From Cristatella mucedo (taxonomy: Eukaryota; Bryozoa; Phylactolaemata; Cristatellidae), in the NCBI GenBank assembly GCA_009760855.2, contig WPIO01000011.1, forward strand, positions 4,580,501-4,644,500: a DNA stretch of 64,000 nucleotides. The letters run 5' to 3'. Each line of letters begins with the position of its first letter. Positions within the stretch are counted from its first letter, which is position 1. Positions 44,357 to 55,394 of this stretch are shown here, piece after piece. The position numbers were made by a program, and so were the translations under genes. The notes beneath the pieces are model-generated. The model did not search any database. It was given only the letters and a program-made list of their open reading frames with translations, and was not told the DNA's origin.

Positions 44357-44679
44357 TTACGGTAAGGAATTAATACCGTCCCCAGGCCACTAGAAGGGCA
44401 CATCTGTCCAGCTTGAATGGCGAATGGGTTCCAGACGATTTTTTCTTGGAACGAGTGAAAGCGGAGGTTGACAGGCCAGCCAACATCTATCAGCAGCTTC
44501 CGCGGGTATCGGGCCAATTCTAAAGGCCGAATCGCCACCGCTCGTCTCAGAGCTTCCTGGCTTGCTCTTAAGCGCTTCCTCTCTAACCGCACTGACGCTC
44601 CTCTCTGGCTCACTGCTCCACGACAAAGGGGCTCTAGCCCACCGCCGAACAGCTCTTGTTCGCGCCAAAATTCAGCCAA
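44357..44679 (-). CDS. Unassigned coding-like ORF beside the LTR-like block
   Basis: The minus strand is open for about 108 codons before the proposed LTR start. It reads AEFWREQELFGGGLEPLCRG, then RLERKRLRASQEALRRAV and RYPRKLLIDVGWPVNLRF. Charged, protein-like composition. It could be the end of a retroelement internal ORF or a host exon. No family is recognised. Confidence 0.28.
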
Positions 44680-44730
44680 TGCCAGCAGGGCGCTACAAAG
44701 AAAGAAGCAGAGCGGCTAGGTATGGCTGAC

Positions 44731-45529
44731 CCCAAGCAATTTGGCTCGACAGACCTTATTTTATCAGGGCTCACTCAGGCATCTTGTCAACTCTGACCTC
44801 CCAGAGGCCATTTCTACTCACCAACCGCGGGAACTACGGCTTTCTTCATTAGTTGCCGTTTTCAGCGAACTCATTTTGGACTCGGTCGCTTCATGTGACA
44901 CCGTAGAGCGAGCAGTGCTGATTGAGTACAGCTAGCCGCTTTACATGAACTGTTCCTCGATTAGTTGCGTGACTGGCCGTAGGTGCTGGTGAGTGCTCAG
45001 ATTTGGCAAACTGTGGCTGATTCTACCGAGTGCACGAGGAGTAGGACACATCCATGTGCTTGGTGATAAGCTCCCCCAGAAATCTCACCCTCAATTCTGG
45101 AGAGGCGTAGTGCTCGTCACCCGTTAAACAAGGTCGTATCACGTAAACAGTTCCTCGCAGAGCTTAATAATACCACTAAACTTTAAAGTATACGGAACCT
45201 TTAAGAGACAGTTATATAAAGCCAGATTGCAGGCGGAAAAGTGTTCGTGAGGATCCGCTAAGAAATGATCTCACGGTTTTGATCTTTGAAAAGCAGAAAC
45301 ACGGAATTGTCTGACTGCCCTTCCGCCAGTTGAGTGGACTTAAGTGGAGAAATGGATGGCCGAAGTGAATCGGCTGGTCTAACCATGGCAGGTCCTCTTT
45401 TTAAAAGCGTCTTGGTAGGCTGTTAATCTTTGAGCCTATCTCAACTGGTTTTGGATAGATAGACGTTGTCTCCATTCATTGTCGAGTCTTACCGACTCAC
45501 ATCTGACCCTGTCACTGTAGTTTAAGGCA
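44731..45529. other. No gene recognised
   Basis: Non-repetitive, with only short ORFs. Confidence 0.4.
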
Positions 45530-45695
45530 AAGATTAGCCAATCGATTAAATTCATCTGTATAGTGGCAGGAGAGCCTGAGTGGCAATCACCCGCTCGCAG
45601 TTGCAATACAGAATTTCCAGCTGCAGAACTCGAACCCATGGTCTTGTTGATGACCACGTCGTCTAGCGCCAACGTCGCCTAGGCACTAGACATTG
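45530..45695 (-). mobile_element. SINE family B, copy 4
   Basis: Minus strand: GTTGGCGCTAGACGACGTGG (A-box region), ATGGGTTCGAGTTCTGCAGC (B box), then TTGCAACTGCGAGCGGGTGA and TCTCCTGCCACTATACAGAT. Confidence 0.72.
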
Positions 45696-45844
45696 GGGCA
45701 TTTCATTCAGCACCGAAGACAGCACCTTAACGGCTCAGCAGGCCTAGTTAGACGCTTTATGTCACTCGTTTTTTGATTAGTCATTTAATTTGGCTGGCCG
45801 TTGGTTTCCTCGGAGGAAGCGACAACGTTGGTGCAGGGCAGGGG

Positions 45845-46460
45845 ACTAAAATAATAAAATAATAACAGTAATACTAGTAATAACAATGGGACGAGGAAAG
45901 CACTTTAAAGGGGCTTAAGATAACTAGATCGCTTTCTGAGCACTGTACAGCAACATATGCACATGGCGAAAAGTAAGCATATCAACTGGTTAGTGATAAC
46001 ATGCTCAGTGCTAGGGAGTGTTATCGCTCAAAGGAAATCGGCTCAACCCAGCAAATTTTGTGAGGAATATGTGCGTTTAGATTTCGTCAATTCATGAACG
46101 TGGTGGGATATTATGCAGTCAGTCGGAAGTGAATTCCAGCCTTTTGGAGCATACCAACTAAAGAGCCCCCGTCTTGAAAGGATTAGAGGCTGTGTAGAGG
46201 CAGAGCCAAGCTACTCGAGTCAGAAGAAGGGGTACGTGACCTAGCCTGATTGGGAAGTTGGAATGTAGCCTGTATCAAGAGAATGAAGGGTCCTAAAACT
46301 GATGACGGAACCTTGAATCCGATTTGCTACTTGATTGGGAGCCAGTGCAGTTCGGTGAGAAGTGGTATATTGTAGCGACTGCAACGTTCACGACATGCAG
46401 GCTTCCCTTCTGATTGTTGCACTCTCAGTAAGCACCGTATCGCACAGGCTGGAAGACCTA
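45845..46460 (-). mobile_element. L2-type LINE, 3' UTR and RT C-terminus, diverged
   Basis: TAA-rich tail (45848-45885). The minus frame has 'GLPACAIRCLLRVQQSEGKP', 'CRERCSRYNIPLLTELHWLP' and the equivalents of KAWNSLP. It changes to unrelated sequence at about 46450. Confidence 0.82.
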
Positions 46461-47010
46461 CTATCCTGCAAATGCTGCTATCACTGCTACGCCCATAGTC
46501 TCCGTTGTTTAATAGTCGTGCCCCGATGTATAGTAGTCGTCGCATGCAGGCGTGCGATGGGAAGTGAGTTAAAAACCGGGGAAGACGGGTGGGCGAGAGG
46601 GACGAAGAGAGCCATGCTCCTCCCCAGGCCGTGACCTCATCACCCCATAGCGCCATACTTGCCGCTGGGCCATAAACGGCCCCAATACGAATAACAAGGC
46701 CATAACCACCGACGGCCCACAAACCGCGAATACCAAAGCCATAAACAGCTAAAGGCCATAATTTCACCACACATACCACACCGATCGTCGAGCGGCACTG
46801 CCCACTCACACCGAGATTGGCGGTTGTGACGTCGTCACAACGAAACCGCAATCTCTATCTGCAGATATGGCTACTACTGTTACCGCCCGCTATCTCCATG
46901 TACGTATCTTTACATTGCAAATGGTATTTGCTAGACTGATCTTTCAATTTAACAGCTCCCCTATCCTCGTCAACGATTGGGTACGCAGAGCAATGCAAAA
47001 AGTGATATAA
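46461..47010. other. No gene recognised; palindrome
   Basis: A GGCCATAA motif recurs four times (46668-46760). A near-perfect palindrome GTTGTGACG-T-CGTCACAAC lies at 46823-46841. The minus frame open from 46851 continues into the L2 copy and is chimeric. Confidence 0.4.
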
Positions 47011-47605
47011 TATGTAATGTAATGTATCTCCGTCTGTAACTCCACAAAGTCATAAAGACCATGTGGGTGTTACACAGGAGAGTTTTGTATAGCGCACTCA
47101 CAGCCTAAGCGAAGTCCAAGTAACCAACAGACTTCGTCTCACGAAACAAAGAGAAAGTGGGAAGCACAGCAGAGTCAGGAGAGCAGTTGAGCTAGTGAGT
47201 AGTATGGAAGTAGCAGCTCAGGACCTCTGAAAAGGATGAGCCATAGTCGGCAGTAGGAGAGTAGCTGTCTTTGCGTAAGAATTGTGGAAGCGAGTTCCAC
47301 AGTCTAGGACCTGCAGAGCTAAAGCATCAGTCGCCAACGGTCTTTAAGCAGAGGAATGGAACAGCTAATTTATTGTCCACACAGGACCCGAGGGTGCGAA
47401 CAGGCTGAAACTGATGCAGCACTTCAGCTAGGCACGGAGGAGCCAAGCCGTGACGGGCCTCGTGGGTCAGCGTAAGAACTTTAGATACAAATTGTGTTCG
47501 AATTTCTCTTGCCTGATGGTCAACGCCTCGACAGAACCGAGTAATTTCGTTGAGATCTGCGAACGCTGCATTAGAAAGCTAAGCACTGGCACGAATTGAC
47601 GACTC
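47011..47605 (-). mobile_element. LINE family C, longest copy (RT C-terminus and 3' UTR)
   Basis: It begins with (GTAAT)n, the reverse of the tail. The minus frame gives 'LTHEARHGLAPPCLAEVL' (about 47470-47420) and 'AGPRLWNSLPQFLRKDSYSP' (about 47320-47265), the standard end of a CR1/L2-like RT. The sequence differs from the L2 copies, so this is a second LINE family. Confidence 0.88.
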
Positions 47606-47746
47606 CTATAGTACCTTACATTAGGAAAGACCTCAGCAATTACAAACGAGATGGTTTCGATTTCCGAGAAAACTGAAAGATAACGAAGTTGCTTTCGAGC
47701 AGCAATGTGAGGAGTCTCGGTGACGTCTTTGCTGCCATTAGCGACC

Positions 47747-47783
47747 CGAAAGCCTGCTGCGGCTCGAGCGCAGCAGGCTTTCG
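47747..47783. repeat. 15-bp perfect hairpin
   Basis: CGAAAGCCTGCTGCG and its exact reverse complement are separated by the 7-base loop GCTCGAG. A (TA)9 run follows at 47808-47826. Confidence 0.92.
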
Positions 47784-47826
47784 CTGTCTCTCGGTATTAT
47801 TCGCCCATATATATATATATATATAT

Positions 47827-48842
47827 CATAGTGTGGTACAGACGGCCTATTTTGTGCGAGCGCGTAGGGGGCGGCAGCTAGAGCCAGGTGCACGGCGGGC
47901 GCAAAGAGCAAATCTGCCCGGAGAAGTGACATGAGCTGAAGGCAACCGTGGGCCGGAATTTGATTTATCTGCAGCCCAAGATGGTCGGTTCGCCTACTGC
48001 TTCCACTTCCCGCATAAGTAATAGCGCTATAGTGATCTTCGTTTCGGCCTAGTTGACTTGTGTAGCAGCAGAAAACTCTGTGTTCCGAACGAGTGGCGTC
48101 TCCCTAACTGAAGTCCTTCGCCGAAAGCACAGTGCACGTGACAAGCAGCACTTGCAGTTTTGTGACGGATACTGGTAGAGCAAGCGCCTCGAAGGACGGC
48201 CAGAGAGACGCAGCGACGACGCATAGATATTCATAATTGAATTTGACCTGACTTTCACCAGTTGAACTGTGTCAACAAAGGAAGTATAGCAGATTTAATT
48301 CGAACGAAAGCAGCATACAGGAAAGGCACACGCCCAGCGAAGTCAACCAAAGATCGAAGAGTTGGCTCCCACCCGGAAAGAACTGCCCAAAGAGCTTGTA
48401 GTCGGCAGCTTTTAGACGAAATGTGTTGGGTCCTAACAAAAGGAATGGCTTTTGTCAAAACTGTTTCGTGGGGTTCGTGGAGCAATAATCCGTGCAAAAA
48501 TTGCTCTGCTACCAGTATCTAATTTAAGATTGTTAACTTGACAGGTCTACTCGTTTTTGCCGTCGCTAATTTCAAAATCCGACTGTAGCTAAATCATATT
48601 CCTTTCTCATTTTACGCATTACAATTTCAGCGCCACGACTCGTTTGCAAGCCGTGGCGTTCGAAACGAGTTGAAAGACCGGTACCCATGGAGCTAGAGAG
48701 TTCGTTGAGCTTAGGACGGCAGCAATAGAGCAAGAGCCCCGCCAGACAGAAGCTGTAGCTGCTGCTCGCTTACTCCTAGCACTGGTGCTCGTATTGGTTT
48801 TGTGGTTAAAATAATTTCATCGCCAAATACAACACTGCCCCA
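47827..48842. other. No gene recognised
   Basis: A plus frame open at 48262-48522 is Lys/Arg-rich and protein-like but unassigned. Confidence 0.35.
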
Positions 48843-49150
48843 TTATGTATCTCCGTTTGTAACACTTCAAAGTCATAAAGAGTATGTGGGCGTTACGCAG
48901 GAGTTTTCAATAGCAAACTCAAAGCCCAAGCTGCATTCTGTACATACTCGGTAGTCAACAGACTTCATCACATGCAACAAAAAGAAATTGAGATGCATAG
49001 CTGAGTCAGGAGAGCGGTTGAGGTAGTGAGTAGCACGGAAGTAGCAGCTCAGGGTGACTGGAAAGGATGCGCCATAGTCGTCAGCATGGGAGTAGATATT
49101 GTTGCGTAAGAATGGTGGAGTTGAGTTCCGAATTGATCAAAAGTTCATCG
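48843..49150 (-). mobile_element. LINE family C, 3' end, old copy
   Basis: It keeps TATCTCCGTTTGTAACAC, AAAGTCATAAAGAGTATGTG and GAGTCAGGAGAGCGGTTGAG, at clearly lower identity than the 47.0 and 53.9 kb copies. Confidence 0.75.
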
Positions 49151-50340
49151 AAGTGTTCTCTAGCTCAATTCAACTTGGCAAGATGCCTCAATGTCTTCTT
49201 GATTTGGGCCCTTTCAACATTTGAGTCGCTTCGCGAAACACACCTTAAAAGAGAGTTCACCTCTCAGTGTGCACAGTGCAAGATCAATAGCCGCAGCAAT
49301 GTCTGCAATCCTTAAGTAGGCCAGGTTAGGTCCATCACCGATCCGTAAGTTACCAAATGACCCCTCATGTCTGTCTAGTAAGCTGAGCTGCCTAATTCCG
49401 TATCTTAATGATAACGATAGCGTCTTTCGTTGCACTTCAAACCTCTACACCAAAATGTCTCTCGCACAATCCCCATTGTGGAAAAAAGTCAGGCAGGCGC
49501 TGCCATTCGTTAGCTAGCTGGCTGGCTGTCTGTCTTTCGCCTCGTTTTTCTCTCAAAGGAGAGGCAACACCTTTATGCGGTATGGCTAATCCTGGAAAGT
49601 ACAAGCTTAATACAAAAGCGATTGCCTAATCTGCTAATATTGCTGGCTGCTCAGCTGAGGCTGAATTTGTCTGCATGTATATATGCTCAGTGTCGTACGA
49701 GATTTCTAGAAAAATTACATCAATGATATATACGCAGCTACAGAGGTTGTCACAAAAAGTTCAGAGAATTCTATCTTGCCCAAAAAGTTGATCGTAATAT
49801 GAAGCTGAGTGGGCCTCACAATTTTGAGCGCTATTGTAATTCCTAAGCCGGATGAAATTGTGCCTTGGCAAACTACTCAGTCAAACCCTTTTCTATTACG
49901 AAGGTCCGATGACGTAGTCACATATGGCTGTTTGCAAAAGGTTCGCACTAATACACAAGAGAATCTTGAATTAAGAAGTTAATCAATGCACCGGAAAAGT
50001 TGAAAAGAAAGCTGCTCGCAAGCATTATCTGGTGATACTTATGTGTCGCTGCGAAGGCGATCAGATCGTTTGCTCCGAATGATATTTAATGCAAAAAGCC
50101 TCAGAAATAAGTCCATACTCTTTCATGGTAGTGTACAGCTTATCTTTCGCGTAAGGAGAGCTGCCACTGTACAGGGCCATAAGCTGTTAGAAAACGGCAC
50201 TAATACATGCTCTTATACCTTTACATGCTCTTACATAAACTAAGAAATTTAATTTCTTGTAATCTTAATTCGCGAACCGCTATGAAACCCTAAAAACCTG
50301 CCATACATTCACGCCATTGATCTAGGCCAACAATTAAGAC
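49151..50340. other. No gene recognised
   Basis: AT-rich, with no repeat or gene signature seen. Confidence 0.45.
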
Positions 50341-50539
50341 GGGGTACGGACATTCCCAGCCGGACTTTACCCTCGGACATTACCCCGGACATTCCCCTCC
50401 CCCCGGACATTCCCCCCTGGGGTAGGACATTCCACCCGGGGTAGAGCATTTTCTCCCCCGTATGAAAATGTCATGACATAAATTGTCTTGTTTACATATC
50501 CTGTAAAAATATTATATATTATATAATATGTAAGATATT

Positions 50540-50880
50540 CCTACATTAGAAATGCGGTCGCTGCGGCCCAGCTTTTCGGCAGATCCCCAAGTGCAAGGTC
50601 AAAGCTCTGCCCCTGGGCGGCCAGCAGCAGACGCTCTCGGTAGCAGCCGCTAGGGCGTAGCATTATCTTCGGCCGCCGCCGCGGATGTCGCCGCTCTTCC
50701 CGACATTGGCACCGCCGGCTACCGCCCGTCCAGACTTCACCGGCGCAGCCACCGCCGCAGTCGTTGCTGCACCGGCCGTCGCGCGTCGACTGCCGGCGCC
50801 GCCGACGCCGCGCTGGCCGTACCGCCTCTGTCGGTCGTGCTATCGAGGCGCCGCTTATACTGAGTTGTTTTATTTCAATA
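50540..50880. other. GC-rich island inside the element
   Basis: GCCGCCGCCGCGG-type sequence with open frames on both strands, ending at an ATACTGAGTTGTTTTATTTC junction. No protein recognised. Confidence 0.35.
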
Positions 50881-50912
50881 GAGCGTGAGCTTGATTTGAT
50901 CGTGTACATATA

Positions 50913-51552
50913 CAGTCGTCCCTCGCCACTTCACGCTTCGATTTCGCGCCTTCACTCCATAGCGGTTTTCAAATATCTTCATTAGAAAGTTGATCGAGAT
51001 GGTGAAAATGATACAGCGCTCGCTCAGTTGTCTGAGTCAACCGCATACTCCTGCATCACAATTAGAATTAAAATTACTGTACGTACGGGCTGTTGATCTA
51101 TGCATTCGAGCACCCCAACACATCCTTCAACGTCAGGTGCAGCCTCATTGAGAGCAGTAACCTCTTCTTTGCCGTGCAGCACACCTCTTCATCATCATCG
51201 AACAAATGGCACTATTCTCATAAGCCAGTGGTTGCGTGTAAAAACTGCGTGTGTGTAATTAAATGTGCACTAATAATAATATGATATTTGTAACGTCTAA
51301 TACGTCTTATTATCCCTTACTCTGTATAATATATTGGGCAATAACGGTGTAATGGTGACTCCAAGGGTGATATTTCATGTCCCGAGGGCTTTAAAATAAA
51401 ATGTTAAATCAAATTAGAGGTCGTGAACAGGTTTTCTATGCTCTTTAGTTACAAAAATATTCTATTTATAAATAATGAATCGTACTTCGCGGAAATTCAC
51501 CTATCAAGGAAAATTCTGGAACCGAATAACCGCGATAAACGAGGGACTACTG
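50913..51552. mobile_element. Tc1/mariner-type MITE
   Basis: 640 bp. The left end CAGTCGTCCCTCGCCACTTC and right end (as reverse complement) CAGTAGTCCCTCGTTTATCG form terminal inverted repeats, each flanked by TA (50911-50912; 51553-51554), the target duplication of this superfamily. No transposase remains inside. Confidence 0.85.
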
Positions 51553-51705
51553 TATATATCTGTATTCTTAGTTATACATTCATAAACATGGGGGGAATTT
51601 CCTACCCCGGGGGAATGTCCGGGGGGAAATGTCCTAGGGTCAATCAGGGGGTAAATGTCCGGGGGAAACGTTCGGGGGGAGAAATGCCGTACAACCATTA
51701 CGACT

Positions 51706-52234
51706 GTGCTGTATTAAGTCAAGGTGACACCTCATACAAGTTGTTCCATTTTAATACCTGAGCCGCGCCTCACTTCATAGTTAATTGCTCTGACCGCCGG
51801 ACTGGCTATTAAAACAAAGTTTATATACTGTATATACAGCAAAGCATCTCAATACGCGACTGTGGTCAGTCAGGAATTTACTTAGTTTGAAATGCTTGAA
51901 TCAACGCGTACCGTGGTTTCAGACGGTAAGGTAAAAGTGAGCAACTATCTATCATCGTGCCATTTAACGCGATCTCTACATATTTTTTAAGTCTATATGA
52001 TATTATAATTACTTTCTACGTCTCTATATGGGTTTGCCTAGCATAGGTCTACGATTGCGGATGTATTTTTATTCCGCATTCGTGAATAGTTAGTATTAAA
52101 GAAGTACTTTAATATAGAAATACTTGGGGGTTAGTGTAGGAGATACTATATAAGAGCATCGAAGCTTTGCTAATTTTATTTTTGACCATGTGCGCGTGAA
52201 TTATTATGCATCTACAGGTATGCGTACCTATTCA
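51706..52234. other. No gene recognised
   Basis: AT-rich, with no signature seen. Confidence 0.45.
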
Positions 52235-52350
52235 TATACAGCTCCATTTGTAACTTGAAAATTCGTCAAGACCATGTAGCTATTACGCGAGAATTTGTGA
52301 TCGCTCACACTAGATTAAAGTGGATTTCCATGACTACTCGGTGACCACCA
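52235..52350 (-). mobile_element. LINE family C, very old 3' end
   Basis: It shows the family C order with many changes (CAGCTCCATTTGTAACTTG; AGACCATGTAGCTATTACG; CATGCAACAATGAA). Confidence 0.5.
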
Positions 52351-53057
52351 AGCCATGCAACAATGAATATAAATGTTAGTCGCAACTAAGTCAATAGGGC
52401 AATAACGGGAGTGGCAGAAAAGCAGCAGCCGCAGGCAGCAGCAGACAGCAGCAGACAGCAGCAGACAGCTCGGAGAAGAAGCGCGGCAGTTGGTAGCACT
52501 ATAAAGGCGGCGCCGTATGAAACACACTGGGTTAAGAATTTCCACGATCGAGGAGCCGCCGTCTTTATAAAAAGAATGAAAGCTCCAGTTCAGCTTAGTG
52601 TTAAGCCATGGAAAGCATAGTAAGAGCCAGAGTAAGAAATGTAGCTCTTAGCTGCTGCTTGTCAATCTGGAGGCAGCAGCATCAACTTCTCCTCCGCATA
52701 GAGGACACTTGGCCCCGAGCTTCTTGAAATTAATTACACATAATATCGTGTTCGCCGCATTTCATATTCCATCATCGTACATGGCTATTGCGAGTTTAGG
52801 TTAGAATGCAGCTTTCAGGACGAAGCTAGTTTCCTAGCAAGACGATTTGCAAGATACATCTTTTATTGACAGCCTCTAATGGTAGAATAGTAGCGTTATT
52901 CCGAGCTACAGCATATCCGCTGCTGGAACTACAGTATATCCGCTGCTGGAGCGCTTAGCGATTCATTAGTGTGAACGGTCGCTCAAGCAATCCGATCAGA
53001 TCGTACCTCGGTATTGCTGGATTGACAGCAGTTTGTATAGCTTAAGAGGGCCAGTAT
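52351..53057. other. Region 3' of the carotenoid oxygenase gene
   Basis: A CAGCAGA repeat at 52436-52468 and an ATATCCGCTGCTGGA direct repeat near 52914-52948. No gene recognised. Confidence 0.4.
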
Positions 53058-53063
53058 TTTATT
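53058..53063 (-). promoter_or_regulatory. Candidate poly(A) signal of the carotenoid oxygenase gene
   Basis: AATAAA on the minus strand, about 340 bp past the proposed stop codon. It is the first canonical hexamer noticed downstream; AT-rich context makes chance possible. Confidence 0.3.
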
Positions 53064-53398
53064 AATCGAATTGAATAAAAAAGTAGGAACCCACCTCGAG
53101 CGATGACCGTCTGTCGAGCTGTCGTTGGAATGGAGGATTTCAATTGAGCTCGCAGCGCCTCGCACATGAAACAGGCATTTCCTTACGCGAAAGCGGAATT
53201 TTTTCAGAGGACATAAACTGTGTCGAGGAAATTAAAAGAAGGAGGCCAACGGTGTAGGAGATGACAACATCAACGCGCGGGGCCGAAGATCTTCTGCAGA
53301 CGCTCCGATTGAACGCGTTCGGAAGCTGTCTGGGGTTGAGCGAGAACGAGGCTCGTGCGAGGGCGAGGCTGGCTCGGGCGCCGACTCGGGCCTCGTCC

Positions 53399-53595
53399 TC
53401 AAGGATGTCCGTGCGCTGCCGGAGGAGCGATGCCGCCGCTCTCATCGACCACGAAAGAGCCGTGCATCGAGTAAGGGACTCGCCGGTCGAGCGGCACGTA
53501 CGACCTCGCGAGCTCCTCAAAGCTTGAGGCGTCCAGGCAGAGTAGGAAGTCTCGTTTCAGCGGGTCGACGTCGCAGACGGAAACCAGAAGGACGC
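53399..53595 (-). CDS. Carotenoid oxygenase (BCO/RPE65 family), last exon
   Basis: The family uses four His-bound Fe(II) to cleave carotenoids or, in RPE65, to isomerise retinyl esters. This exon follows a perfect acceptor (TTGTTTGCAG). It reads VLLVSVCDVDPLKRDFLLCL, then DASSFEELARSYVPLDRRV and PYSMHGSFVV, ending in TGA at 53399. It matches the family C-terminus 'DDGVVLSVV...FLLVLDA..F.E.AR..VP...PYGFHG'. The His of MHG (53464-53462) is the fourth iron ligand. Phase 1 entry makes a Gly codon with the exon ending at 61986. A 20-residue tail after the motif is longer than usual. GC content is above its surroundings. Confidence 0.85.
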
Positions 53596-53940
53596 CTGCA
53601 AACAACCCGACGACCGTAAGGGCTTTTTTGCGGGTGCACGCGTGCTCAGCGAAGCGATTCCGCAGCGCCATGTGGTCTGCGATTCGAAGGGTCCAATTAA
53701 AAGAAAATTAGCAGACAAAACGGCGAGCCAAACGGGAGCGGTGAAGCGCTCTCGAGCCGGTCAGGAAAGGCTCGTCGGCGGTGCCGGCAGCAGCGCACGG
53801 CAGTCGGTAAATTTCTTCTTGCGCTCGATATTCTTAATGCGACAGGGCGAAATTATTGTGCGCTTATTATTCCAAGACTGGTCGGAATTGCTTGCTTTTT
53901 TTCTGACGCCTCTGCCAACCTAGAGCTTACAAGAAGGAGC

Positions 53941-54252
53941 TAATGTAATGTATCTCCGTCAGTAACTCCACAAAGTCATAAAGACCATGTGGGTGTTTTG
54001 TATAGCGCACTCACAGCCTAAGCGGCTTTCGGTACGCATTCGGTAGCCAACAGACTTCGTCTCACGCAACAAAGAGAAAGTGGGAAGCATAGCAGAGTTA
54101 GGAGAGCAGTTGAGGTAGTGAGTAGCATAGAAGTAGCAGTTCAGGACCGCTGAAAAAGATGTGCCATAGTCGGCAGTTGGAGAGTAGATGTCGTTGCGTA
54201 AGAATTGTGGAAGCGAGTTCCACAGTCTAGGACCTGCAGAGCTAGAGCTAAT
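53941..54252 (-). mobile_element. LINE family C, 3' end, young copy
   Basis: It has a TAATGTAATGTATCTCCGTC tail junction and high identity to the 47.0 kb copy, up to CACAGTCTAGGACCTGCAGA. About 20 bp (TTACACAGGAGAG) is missing relative to other copies. Confidence 0.88.
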
Positions 54253-54529
54253 ACGTCCATCGAATAAACAGCGAGCATTGCGACCAAGGGCCTAGCCAGG
54301 ATGTTCAAGGGGCTCAAAAATGGGTGTAGCTAGCTTATTAGCTGCTGGTGTGGATGGCCGTTTTTATGGTATGGCTAACCTGATCCGGGGCTACAATTCA
54401 CGCCGAGTACAGGTACTGTATTTTACGTTCGCCGTCTCGTGGGGTAACGCAGTTGCTGCTAGTGACATTCTGTACCTATCAAGCCAGCCGTCAACAATCT
54501 CTGCAAACATTCAACAGTGGTATATTTAC

Positions 54530-54615
54530 AAAACATGTCAAGTGCCTAGACTGAGATTCAATTCTCTGGCTATTCAAATATTTTATTACTATTGTTATCA
54601 TTATTACAATTTCTA
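54530..54615 (+). mobile_element. L2/SINE-like 3' tail fragment
   Basis: CAAGTGCCTAGACTGAGATT then CTCTGGCTATTCAAATATTT and an ATTATT-rich tail. A tRNA-like head is not clear upstream. Confidence 0.5.
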
Positions 54616-55394
54616 AGGAGCTAATTTATTAGCTTAGAATAGGGCTTAGCTTAAGAAATTTAGCTATTAATCGGATCCGAACAAATAGTTAGACGAAAAA
54701 CGATCAAAGCACAATTGCAGGATGTAGTCACCCCGTTTGCTAGGAAGATAGCTCTAGAGAGATACTCTGCAGCGCCTACTTCCCGCTGCTCTGTCTCAGG
54801 GATCTCTTAGGCAACCCGGCACACGACTTGCCTACTCACTGATTCAGGACTGCCGATTCGGTATCTCCGATTCCTGTGGCTACACAGTAATGAATTGCTG
54901 GTATTCTGGACCCATTTAGCACCGCCTGCTGTTGGGCCATGAGACAAGTTTTTTATCACGGGAGGTACGAACTGACCTGGGCGGATCGGATGGGTCCGGT
55001 GCGGTTTTCAGTTACCATTTTTATTGAAGGTGGTTACATCCAACAAGCCGAACTAATGTTTGATTAGTCTTGCCGTTTTGTCCGATCAAGTAGAAGCATA
55101 GTCTGCTTTGTCGGCGATTCTGCGCCATGCGGTGTCGTTCATGAGGTTAGTTACAATGCTCGGTTCTAGATAGCCCAACCAGCAAGGAATAGGCATCATG
55201 TCATGACATCTATCGGCCTTGTAGACTTACGCTCAGGGTCATACGTGTTTAGTCCAGATATATGGTCCGCGGATTACTGGCTCTTTTTCTTACTGATAAA
55301 TAAAGCTTTCACCCAAACGTCGAGCACACTGAATGACAATAATTTGTAGAAGGTGGATGCGAGCATAATACTACAAATACTAATACTAATAGTT

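Larger units (their letters stand above)
42669..44730 (-). mobile_element. LTR-like block (tentative)
   Basis: A GC-richer block unlike its surroundings. On the minus strand a TATA box (GTTAGGTATAAAGGAGTCG, about 44304-44286) is followed by a tandem-repeat region. An AATAAA signal lies at about 43430 (GCGAATAAAGTCCAGT), the order U3 promoter, R and polyA of an LTR. A TGTCGGGCCC at about 44354 could be the LTR start. No second LTR, primer site or pol gene was found, so an LTR retroelement is only one explanation. A promoter of another kind is another. Confidence 0.3.
50341..51705. mobile_element. Element bounded by inverted G-rich arrays
   Basis: Left array 50345-50460: repeats of GGACATTCCCC on the plus strand. 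Right array 51588-51695: the inverted form GGGGGAATGTCC. Outer ends are similar (GGGGTACGGACATT on the left; GGTTGTACGGCATTT as reverse complement of the right). This fits long subterminal inverted repeats of a non-autonomous DNA transposon about 1.36 kb long, later hit by the mariner-type MITE. No target duplication could be fixed. Confidence 0.55.

Noticed and set aside
46327-46851. 174-codon minus-strand ORF
   Set aside because: A chance fusion of unrecognised sequence (from 46851) with the RT end of a diverged L2 copy.
53261-53527. Plus-strand 88-codon ORF over the last oxygenase exon
   Set aside because: An antisense shadow; the minus strand has the family motifs and splice acceptor.
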